From a virus: DNA of 64,000 bases. The stretch is from IMG/VR virus record IMGVR_UViG_3300011113_000257, positions 46,858 to 110,857 of that record, one strand, 5' to 3'. The notes beneath the pieces are model-generated. The model searched no databases, had not been told where the DNA came from, and saw nothing but the letters and a program-made list of their open reading frames with translations. A program made the position numbers and the translations under genes. Below, in pieces: positions 57,016 through 64,000 of the stretch. Position 1 is the stretch's first letter. The number at the start of each line of letters is the position of its first letter.

Positions 57016-57711
57016 CTATCTGACCCAAATCATACCAACAGAGGGGTCTTGAGTATAACCACCAGCCTGTTTCCAACCTATAGTTCTCCACGCATCATTA
57101 GTATCAGAAATCCACTCATAAATTGATTCAATTTCTGAGATTGGACGGTACTCTTCAGGCTCTAAAAGATGATGAGTAATCCGCTGGAGCGCGTATTCTG
57201 TGTAGCCATTTACCTCAAAGAGTTTTTTGACATCTAAAATATGCTTATCCATGTACTCAAGATGCCATTCAAAACATAGGCGCTCGGTCTTACATGACAT
57301 TCCAGCAATAACGCGAGATTCTCCGCCTTCAACATCAATCTTGATAAGTTCTGGAACCCCATACTGTTCAACAAGAGTGTCAACTGTGCAAGTTACTGCT
57401 TTAGTTACTCTATAACTCATCCCTGTGACACGAGAAACACCATCTGTAAGCCAAGAAATCTCGGTGGTAGAACTTCCATCACCTTTTCCGTATTCGCCAT
57501 TACCACACTCATAAAACTCAATATCTAAGTTTGGAGTATCACTAACTGCAAACTTTAGAGGTACTACGCGAGGGTCATTAAAGAAATTTTTAACCAAAAG
57601 GGGATACATACGTTCGGCTGGTTCAAGAGCGATAACTTTATCAAACCCTTGCTTTAGAGCAATATCCGTAGCCTCACCACGATTTGCACCAATATCAAAG
57701 AACAAACGCAT
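57016..57711 (-). CDS. FkbM-family methyltransferase, 231 aa
   Basis: DIGANRGEATDIALKQGFDK (SAM loop), IKIDVEGGES. O-methylates sugars in many pathways. TAATG overlap with the epimerase gene. Confidence 0.9.
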   Translation of the reverse strand: MRLFFDIGANRGEATDIALKQGFDKVIALEPAERMYPLLVKNFFNDPRVVPLKFAVSDTPNLDIEFYECGNGEYGKGDGSSTTEISWLTDGVSRVTGMSYRVTKAVTCTVDTLVEQYGVPELIKIDVEGGESRVIAGMSCKTERLCFEWHLEYMDKHILDVKKLFEVNGYTEYALQRITHHLLEPEEYRPISEIESIYEWISDTNDAWRTIGWKQAGGYTQDPSVGMIWVR

Positions 57712-58715
57712 TACATCAGCCTTTGCGACCAAGTTTTAGGAGTTTTTTCTGTGACAAACTCCAAAGGTAAATGATAACTAAAAGGCTTAGCACCTTCAGA
57801 ATCAATCCATGCTACAAGTTCTTTTAGACCTTCATCAAGTGTTGTAGAAGTTTGGTATCCAAGCAGTTCACGGGCTAGTTCTGAAGAACACTCAGCGCGA
57901 TAAACTTCCTGAGGACGACCAGGCATATAGATAGGGTCTAAATCAAAGCCAATGATTCCAGCCAACTTTTCTGCAAGTTGGTTAATTGTGATTGTTTCCT
58001 CGTCTGGACCAATATTTACAACTTTACCATCAGCAATATTTGTCGTTGCAGCGAGTGCAGATGGGTTAATAACATCTTGAATAAATGAAAAACAGCGTTG
58101 CTGAGTTCCGTCACCATAGATAATTGGTTGCTTACCCTGAAGCATACGATTAGTCATAATTGAAGCCACGTTACGATATGGGTCATCATACTTTTGACGC
58201 GGACCAATGATGTTATGCGGAACCATAATTGTGTATTCAAGACCATGAGTTGTAGCAATGTTTGCTACAAGACGTTCTGCTTCGTACTTTGAGATACCGT
58301 AAGGGTCTTGAGGCTTTGGAGTCATATCTTCGGTGTATGGAAGAGTATCCTGCGTACCATAACGTGCCATAGAAGAATACTGAACAACTTTACGGACTCC
58401 GCACTTTACTGATGCGCTCATTACTGAAGCCACAAGCAACGAAGTATTACGAACAATTAATGCAGGAGAGAATACAGAAAGACCTTCGTAGGCAGTGCAG
58501 GCTGTGTTAAGAACAATATCTGCGCCTTCAAATGCTTTATGTAAGTTTTCAGGCTCAGTTGCGTCGGTCTCAAAGAACTCAACGCCTTCTGGAATGTTAC
58601 TCTTGTAGCCACCAAGAAGATTGTCTACACCAGATACTTCCCAGCCCTGAACAAGAAAGTGGTCAGCCATGTGACTTCCTAGAAATCCTGCGACCCCTGT
58701 AATTGCTACTTTCAT
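57711..58715 (-). CDS. NAD-dependent sugar epimerase/dehydratase, 334 aa
   Basis: TGVAGFLGSH (GxxGxxG), YSSMARYG and YGISKYEAE (YxxxK) are the SDR motifs. Interconverts nucleotide sugars. ATGA overlap with the GT17 gene. Confidence 0.95.
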   Translation of the reverse strand: MKVAITGVAGFLGSHMADHFLVQGWEVSGVDNLLGGYKSNIPEGVEFFETDATEPENLHKAFEGADIVLNTACTAYEGLSVFSPALIVRNTSLLVASVMSASVKCGVRKVVQYSSMARYGTQDTLPYTEDMTPKPQDPYGISKYEAERLVANIATTHGLEYTIMVPHNIIGPRQKYDDPYRNVASIMTNRMLQGKQPIIYGDGTQQRCFSFIQDVINPSALAATTNIADGKVVNIGPDEETITINQLAEKLAGIIGFDLDPIYMPGRPQEVYRAECSSELARELLGYQTSTTLDEGLKELVAWIDSEGAKPFSYHLPLEFVTEKTPKTWSQRLM

Positions 58716-59479
58716 GCTATCCACTCCGTAAGTTTGTCTAAGTTTTCTTTTATGTATTCGGGGTATGTATCATCGACAGGAACAACAACTAAGTCCATGC
58801 CTTGTCTACGAAACAAATCCGTTCGGGACTCAATACTACTAGCAATATTGTCTAGGTTAGTTATTGAATCAAAGTTAAATTCTTGGTGCGAGAACGCTTC
58901 AATCTTTTTCTTGATATTTTCTGGAGTCTTGATGTAGGAAAAATGCCAACCAGCATCAGGGATTAGTTCATGGTCCATAAATCTGACTTCCGTGTGGTTT
59001 GTAAAGTGCTTGTAGGAAATGTACTTAGAACGCCAACACATCTCAGTTGTAAGAACATTAAATTTGTAATAATAAGTCTTGTAGTGAAAAGCACCACCAA
59101 ATTCATTAAATCCGTTTTTAAGGCTCTCAATCAAAGACCTACGAGGAATCTCGTCTGCATCTGATAAAAGAATAAGGTCTTTATCCTCCAACTCAAGATA
59201 CTGTAGGTTTTCCTTGCAGAGATGATTTTTCTGGAAATATTCTCTGTCCCACTGATTTGCAAACTCCGCTCGTGGAACAGTAATAATTTCTACCTTGTCA
59301 GCGTACTGAGGATAGCGCTGATGTAGATGCTCAGAGAGGTATAGAGGCTTTGGAATTCCTGTAAAGGTTTCCTCGCACTCAACAACAACAAACTTATCTA
59401 CTAAGTCGTAAAGTTCTCTAAAACGTACATCTAAGATAAGAAATTCATCAAAGAATGGAAAGCAATCAACTACTTTCAT
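58712..59479 (-). CDS. Glycosyltransferase family 17-like, 255 aa
   Basis: MKVVDCFPFFDEFLILDVRF, VVVECEETFTGIPKPLYL and LSDADEIPR match the GT17 N-acetylglucosaminyltransferase family. Overlaps both neighbours (ATGA). Confidence 0.9.
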   Translation of the reverse strand: MKVVDCFPFFDEFLILDVRFRELYDLVDKFVVVECEETFTGIPKPLYLSEHLHQRYPQYADKVEIITVPRAEFANQWDREYFQKNHLCKENLQYLELEDKDLILLSDADEIPRRSLIESLKNGFNEFGGAFHYKTYYYKFNVLTTEMCWRSKYISYKHFTNHTEVRFMDHELIPDAGWHFSYIKTPENIKKKIEAFSHQEFNFDSITNLDNIASSIESRTDLFRRQGMDLVVVPVDDTYPEYIKENLDKLTEWIA

Positions 59480-59997
59480 TTAACAGCCTTTAACTCCCAA
59501 ATAAGCCAATAAGGAATACTTTCATGCCAATGTTGACTTACTAACTCAAAGTTCCCAACAAAACCGTATTGATGGCACAAATCCATTGACTGGTCCCAGT
59601 TTGTTTTTTCAGATGGCTGTATAAAATAAAGAATGCTGTTCCCACTAATGTAATTCACATGCTGAGGGTCTTGAAAAGCCTCGTGATGAGGAAGTGCTGG
59701 AGTAGCAAAGTATGCAGTTCCACCAGGCTTAAGAACGCGCCATACTTCACCCATAATGTCAATGAATGGTTGCTTACGCTCTCGACCTAAGTAGATAACA
59801 CGAGGGATATGTTCTAGGAAATCATAACCTGAAACGTAATCAAAAGAGTTGTCATCAAATGGAATAGGGTCAATAGTTAGGTCAGCAACTTTAATATTTG
59901 GGTTACCAAGGTCAACAATATCTACGCCGTAAATCTCATCTGCGTTGTATGGATTTTTAGGATTACTTCCGCAACCTAAGTCAAGAGTTTTTGTCAT
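59476..59997 (-). CDS. SAM-dependent class I methyltransferase, 173 aa
   Basis: LDLGCGSNPKNPYNADEIYG and FDYVSGYDFLEHIPRV with EVWRVLKPGGTAYFATP. Substrate unknown; context suggests sugar methylation. Confidence 0.9.
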   Translation of the reverse strand: MTKTLDLGCGSNPKNPYNADEIYGVDIVDLGNPNIKVADLTIDPIPFDDNSFDYVSGYDFLEHIPRVIYLGRERKQPFIDIMGEVWRVLKPGGTAYFATPALPHHEAFQDPQHVNYISGNSILYFIQPSEKTNWDQSMDLCHQYGFVGNFELVSQHWHESIPYWLIWELKAVK

Positions 59998-60686
59998 TAT
60001 GCACCTATTCTTTTAATTTTTTCTATGTCTTTGGTAAATTTTTCTTTTATGTATTCGTAGTAGCCTGCTTTGTCGCTCTCCATAAGAATAGAAACTTTTT
60101 TACTTATGTCATCTAGAGGCGCTCTTCCAACAAAAGAATGCATATGTTTCATAATAACTTCATCAAAATATTTAATATTTCCTGTTTCCTTACCAACAGC
60201 CATCCAAAAATTATCAAAGAAGTTATGAGCAACCGCAGGACAACCAAAGAATCCAAGAGTAGTGACAAGATTACTAGAGACGCATGGGTGGGTAGGAAGT
60301 CTCTCACCGTGAATTGTGTCATTTCCATAAACTACTCCGTAAGGAACACTCTTTAAGTAGTCTATAAATTTTGATTCCCAAAGAGTCTCAAAAACAATGT
60401 CATCAGCCGTAAAAGCCATATATTTGTATTTACTAGCAATATCTAAAGCAATGGTGTTTAGTTTTTGCATCAAAGTATTACTGGCAGATTGAACTGTAAT
60501 ACTTGTGATTCTTTCGTCTGAGTTAAGGTAATCAAAGACTTCTACATTGTCATCGTCAATAATTACATGTAAATCTGATAAACCTTCAGATTGCTTCTGC
60601 CAAGAATCAATAGCGTTAGTAAGACGAACTTTACGCTCTTCTCCTGCATAACGTATTGGAAGAATTACTGCAATTTTATCCAGCAT
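59997..60686 (-). CDS. GT-A-like glycosyltransferase, 229 aa
   Basis: IAVILPIRYAGEERKVRLTN, LHVIIDDDN, MAFTADDIVFETLWESKFID. Paralogue of the C-terminal half of 60676-61929. ATG (60686) overlaps the previous gene by 11 nt. Confidence 0.85.
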   Translation of the reverse strand: MLDKIAVILPIRYAGEERKVRLTNAIDSWQKQSEGLSDLHVIIDDDNVEVFDYLNSDERITSITVQSASNTLMQKLNTIALDIASKYKYMAFTADDIVFETLWESKFIDYLKSVPYGVVYGNDTIHGERLPTHPCVSSNLVTTLGFFGCPAVAHNFFDNFWMAVGKETGNIKYFDEVIMKHMHSFVGRAPLDDISKKVSILMESDKAGYYEYIKEKFTKDIEKIKRIGA

Positions 60687-61929
60687 TGATGTAGTCCTTA
60701 ATCTTTTGTAGGTCGTCATTGAATCGGGTGCTCTTATACTCAGCATATTTTTCTCTATCAGACTCAAGCAGACCAGTAACCTTATGGTAGATAGAGTCTG
60801 GAGTCCAACCAGTTCTACGATGGTCCATAATCACATCTGGCATAAACTTTTCAGTACCAAGTTCTTTGGCTACCTCACTCCAGAAGTTATCAAAAAAGTT
60901 ATGAGCAACTACTGGACATCCATAAAATCCAAGCGCACGAACCATGTTTGTTGTAATACATGGATGAGTGCCCCAGTCAATATGGTCTGGTAAATCTAAG
61001 GTATTCCCATGCACAAGACCAGCAGGAACGCTACTTAAATACTCAATGAACTGAGACTCCCATAGTGTCTTAAACACTAAGTCATCTCCAACAAACATCA
61101 TGTATTTGTATGTTTTTGCTAGTTCTGGTCCAACTGTATTTATCTTCTCCATAAGCGTTAACTCTGGAGATTGGACAGTAACACTGAACTTATTTACGTG
61201 CTCATTAAGGAATTGAAAATTATGAACGTCATCAGAATCAATAATAATGTGGATATCTGAAAGACCTTCAGTAACCTTTGACCACGAATTAAGACACTTA
61301 ATAAGCCTCTGCGCTCTACCTGTACCGTTATCTCTAACTGGAAGAACAATAGCAATCTTGTCTAACTGAACATTAAAAGTTTTAAGACTGTTATGTACTG
61401 CAAACCTATGAGCAGGGTCAAGTTCTTTAAGGTTTCCTAGTTTAATGAAAATATCTAGGCTTTCACTTTGACGGTCTAACCACCAAGCACTAAGACCTTT
61501 TTGGAACTGCAAAGCATGTACACCAACATACCCAACATCAACAGGAAGTGGTGATAATTCTTTGTTTGCATGGACAAGACCTAATTCAGCAAAAGTATGA
61601 CACTCTTGCCAGTTTGCTGTCTTCTCATAAAATTTAGATAGTTTGTAGTACGCCTCTGGTCGCTCTGGGTCGTGCTCAACAGCCTGAAGAAAACTATTGC
61701 TAACATTCCAATCACGTTCCCCTTGACGCTCTAAACAGATTCCAACTTTAATGAGAGAAGAGTAGACAATTTCTTTAGTTGTTCCATACTCTGCTGCCCT
61801 AAGGTAGAAAGAAATTGCTGAAGCATTTTGACCAATGTTTTCATACTCAACGGCTATCTTAAAATTAAGTTCCGCGCTGTGGGGCTCAAAAGATAGGGCT
61901 GAAACTAGTTCTTGAATATTATTGTACAT
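60676..61929 (-). CDS. TPR-glycosyltransferase fusion, 417 aa
   Basis: N-terminal TPR-like helices (about 1-190; HSAELNFKIAVEYENIGQNA, EAYYKLSKFYEKTANWQECH), then the GT-A domain IAIVLPVRDNGTGRAQRLIK ... MFVGDDLVFKTLWESQFIEY. The TPR half may hold the acceptor protein, as in O-GlcNAc-type enzymes. Overlaps 61919-62929 by 11 nt. Confidence 0.85.
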   Translation of the reverse strand: MYNNIQELVSALSFEPHSAELNFKIAVEYENIGQNASAISFYLRAAEYGTTKEIVYSSLIKVGICLERQGERDWNVSNSFLQAVEHDPERPEAYYKLSKFYEKTANWQECHTFAELGLVHANKELSPLPVDVGYVGVHALQFQKGLSAWWLDRQSESLDIFIKLGNLKELDPAHRFAVHNSLKTFNVQLDKIAIVLPVRDNGTGRAQRLIKCLNSWSKVTEGLSDIHIIIDSDDVHNFQFLNEHVNKFSVTVQSPELTLMEKINTVGPELAKTYKYMMFVGDDLVFKTLWESQFIEYLSSVPAGLVHGNTLDLPDHIDWGTHPCITTNMVRALGFYGCPVVAHNFFDNFWSEVAKELGTEKFMPDVIMDHRRTGWTPDSIYHKVTGLLESDREKYAEYKSTRFNDDLQKIKDYINAG

Positions 61930-62929
61930 TTGACAGAGCCTCTAATACGTATTTGTCTACAATTTGTTTTGGTACATCAAGAACATACGCAGCGTTGTCT
62001 TGAAATCCAAAGGTAACTAATAAGTTTTCACCGCGAATAGCAGCGCCAGCGCAGAACTCTACGCGAGCATCTAAAAATGTAATTGGATTTGGAGAGATAC
62101 CAACTAGATTCCATTGGTCATCCCACACGCAAAATCTGTGTCGGTAGATACCATCTTTGCGACCTAAGTAATTGTTAAATAGGTATACCTCATGCGTAAT
62201 TGATACGCGATAGTTACCCCAACGAAATACTTGAGAACCACCTCTTTGGTCTGCTGGAGCAGAGACTCCTTTACGAACAAAGAGTTGCTCGCAACGAGGA
62301 GGGTTGTCTAAGTGTGCTTTAACAAGTTCTGTAGGAGCGGTCCATTTAACCATATGAAAAGGCATATCAAGAACTGGGACCCAGTTCTTTTCGCAGTACG
62401 AATTACCGTCAAATGGAGCAGGAATTCTATGACGAGAGATTTCTTTTGCAGTCCAGTTTTCTTTGTCAAGTTCGATTTCACTGAACTCCATACGACCTTG
62501 ACCATTTGTAGTTGTGTCGCGACGAACACCAATTAGGTAATACTTATCGTCCCAATAAATTAAACGAGCATCTTCAAGACCAACAAACTCCCAAAGAGGT
62601 TCAACATCAAGCAGAGATGTGTCAACAACTGTTGATTTTTCTATTTCTAGGTTTTCGTTTAATTTACATAAATAATTTGTTGTAGCAAGACGTTGGTCTG
62701 TTTCAGGATGTAAATATGCAAGTGGACCCCAACGACTAGTAAATCGTTGATTTCCCTCAGAATGGTAGAGCGTGTAATTTACGTGTCTTAGGTTTACAAG
62801 AATATCCCCGTCTTTATCAATAAAAACAGATGGATTCATTAGACCAGTACTATTACTAGCCTCATTAGCAATAATAAGCGGAGATATTTTTCCACCACTA
62901 GCCAAAGTTTCTTGCACGAATGTTGTCAT
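61919..62929 (-). CDS. GH130-like propeller protein, 336 aa
   Basis: TGLMNPSVFIDKDGDILVNL, VGLEDARLIYWDDKYYLIGV, CEKNWVPVLD. Third GH130-like paralogue, here inside the glycosyltransferase operon. Might trim or phosphorolyse a mannoside, or act as a lectin. Confidence 0.75.
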   Translation of the reverse strand: MTTFVQETLASGGKISPLIIANEASNSTGLMNPSVFIDKDGDILVNLRHVNYTLYHSEGNQRFTSRWGPLAYLHPETDQRLATTNYLCKLNENLEIEKSTVVDTSLLDVEPLWEFVGLEDARLIYWDDKYYLIGVRRDTTTNGQGRMEFSEIELDKENWTAKEISRHRIPAPFDGNSYCEKNWVPVLDMPFHMVKWTAPTELVKAHLDNPPRCEQLFVRKGVSAPADQRGGSQVFRWGNYRVSITHEVYLFNNYLGRKDGIYRHRFCVWDDQWNLVGISPNPITFLDARVEFCAGAAIRGENLLVTFGFQDNAAYVLDVPKQIVDKYVLEALSNVQ

Positions 62930-62963
62930 ATGTAGTCCTTTAGTTACCTAATGTTACTACATA

Positions 62964-64000
62964 CTATACGTAAACCTCGACAATAACTACACCAGCAGCA
63001 CCTGCACCACCTGACCTATTGGTTGCTTGGCTTGCGGTATTAACTCCTCCGCCTCCGCCCATTCCATAAACTAGACCAGCAGTCCCATTACCGCCACTAG
63101 CACTTGCTTGTGCATAACTTTGAGGAGATAGCGCAGTCCCACCACCATAAATCCAAAAAATAGAATCTCCACCCGTGTTAATACTAAAACTTCTACCACC
63201 AGCAGTACCAGAAAGATTTAAGTCACCACCTGAACCAACACCTGGTGCAGCGCCAGCAGCACCATAAATAGGTGCAGCACTGGCAACGTCACCACCTGCT
63301 CCACTACCACCAGTGGCTTGCAGAAGTGCTCCAAAAGAAGTTGTGCCACCAGAAGCACCAGCGTTATTACCTGCAGTACCGCCAGAGCCTCCTGCTCCTA
63401 CGGTAACTGTTTCAGTTGCACCGAGAGCAGAAGCAAGAATAAATTCTTCAGAGTATCCACCTCCGCCACCAGCACCTCCAGCAGCAGACTGACCAGCAGC
63501 AGTTGTGGCGCATCCACCGCCACCACCGCCACCACCTACAAGTCTTACCCTAACTGCGCGAATGCCACTGTATGAAGCCTTGGTAAAGTTAGCACTTCCA
63601 GAAGTGTAGTAAATGGTCTGTAGTAGACGGTAACCGTCTACCCAGCCAACATCATAATTAGTTGCAGAAAGTTTAGTTAATACGGTTCCTGTAGCGCCAC
63701 CAACTGGAACACCAGCACCTTGTAAACCCTGAATACCTTGGAAAGATAAGCCTTGAATACCTTGTAATCCTTGCGTACCCTGTGCTTGAGCAAACCCAAG
63801 ACCTTGAATACCTTCTATGCCCTGTAAGCCTTGAATGCCTTGTGCGCCTGTAGAGCCTACAGTTCCTTGAATTCCAGTTGCGCCTTGAGTTCCTGTAGCA
63901 CCCTGAGTGCCTGTGCTACCAGTTGTTCCTTGAGCGCCTAAGATTCCTTGGATACCCTGTAGACCTTGAATTCCTTGAGTGCCTGTAGCACCTTGAGTTC
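62964..64000 (-). CDS. Collagen-like and Gly-rich fibre protein, C-terminal part (runs off the window)
   Basis: The stop TAG is at 62964-62966. The upstream end carries GxQ/GxT collagen-like triplets ([10 protein letters not shown] type, about 63700-64000), followed by a domain containing [20 protein letters not shown] and a Gly-rich end ([17 protein letters not shown]). Tail-fibre protein. N-terminus missing. Confidence 0.9.
   Translation of the reverse strand, partial: TQGATGTQGIQGLQGIQGILGAQGTTGSTGTQGATGTQGATGIQGTVGSTGAQGIQGLQGIEGIQGLGFAQAQGTQGLQGIQGLSFQGIQGLQGAGVPVGGATGTVLTKLSATNYDVGWVDGYRLLQTIYYTSGSANFTKASYSGIRAVRVRLVGGGGGGGGCATTAAGQSAAGGAGGGGGYSEEFILASALGATETVTVGAGGSGGTAGNNAGASGGTTSFGALLQATGGSGAGGDVASAAPIYGAAGAAPGVGSGGDLNLSGTAGGRSFSINTGGDSIFWIYGGGTALSPQSYAQASASGGNGTAGLVYGMGGGGGVNTASQATNRSGGAGAAGVVIVEVYV

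Noticed and set aside
63700-64000. Tandem repeat at the right edge as a satellite
   Set aside because: The unit is a multiple of three and encodes collagen-like G-x-y triplets in the open fibre frame.

Overview
The window is part of a tailed-phage (Caudoviricetes) genome, moderately AT-rich by eye, whose host is very probably an actinobacterium. It encodes two WhiB-like Fe-S regulators, a ClgR-like XRE regulator, a DUF3039-type protein, ThyX and a B12-dependent ribonucleotide reductase, next to a large terminase, an endolysin, a family A DNA polymerase and glycine-rich tail-fibre-like proteins. The moderate base composition would suit an aquatic, low-GC actinobacterium; that is inference. No rRNA, tRNA, CRISPR array or insertion sequence was recognised. 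No portal, capsid or tail-tube gene is visible, so the virion module probably lies beyond the right edge.

Layout. (1) 1-16.15 kb, leftward: about 38 small genes in short cassettes, most of them unknown and many with CxxC zinc ribbons. A cassette is typically a rho-independent-type hairpin, often a copy of a 14-bp motif (AAAAAATTTCAGTT), a sigma70-like promoter with an embedded TGTCAGG block, a 5' leader stem-loop, and an AAGGGAAA-type ribosome binding site. The region also carries a MoxR ATPase/VWA-metallopeptidase pair, a Pyr_excise-like repair protein, a terminase-small-like protein, a basic H1-tail-like protein and a holin candidate. (2) 16.15-16.59 kb: divergent, non-coding, with two perfect DnaA boxes, large inverted repeats and iterons, a candidate replication origin. 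(3) 16.6-25.1 kb, rightward: small genes, ClgR-like regulator, nuclease-like protein, HAD phosphatase, Mom-like DNA-modification candidate, class II RNR, thioredoxin, FmdB-like and DUF3039-like proteins, two secreted or beta-rich paralogues. (4) 25.1-29.3 kb, mixed strands: CHAP-like protein lacking its usual cysteine, GH130-like propeller, NlpC/P60 secreted peptidase, glycosyltransferase. (5) 29.3-37.8 kb, rightward: ABC-ATPase/GNAT fusion, dCMP deaminase, ThyX, second GH130-like protein, serine recombinase, a 664-aa secreted lectin-like protein, HTH protein and large terminase. (6) 37.8-41.2 kb, leftward: M23 endolysin and primase-polymerase/SF3 helicase; 41.4-43.4 kb, rightward: membrane protein and metallophosphoesterase. 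(7) 43.4-64 kb, leftward: WhiB proteins, MazG/DUF6378-like protein, SSB, Sak4-like RecA ATPase, RecB/Cas4-like exonuclease, SNF2 helicase, RuvC-like nuclease, DNA polymerase I, then glycine-rich fibre proteins flanking a seven-gene sugar/methyl-transfer operon.

How it fits together: the replication and recombination set (primase-helicase, Pol A, SSB, Sak4, Cas4-like nuclease, SNF2, RuvC-like) is fed by a nucleotide-supply set (RNR, thioredoxin, dCMP deaminase, ThyX). Host transcription may be steered by the WhiB and ClgR homologues. Lysis would use holin, M23 endolysin and possibly the NlpC/P60 and CHAP proteins. The glycosyltransferase/GH130/FkbM genes interleaved with Gly-rich fibres suggest decoration of fibres or remodelling of host glycans. 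The most unusual features are the shared leader stem-loop family and its promoter/motif cassette architecture, the candidate origin, and the Mom-like plus ABC-GNAT pair that could modify phage DNA.
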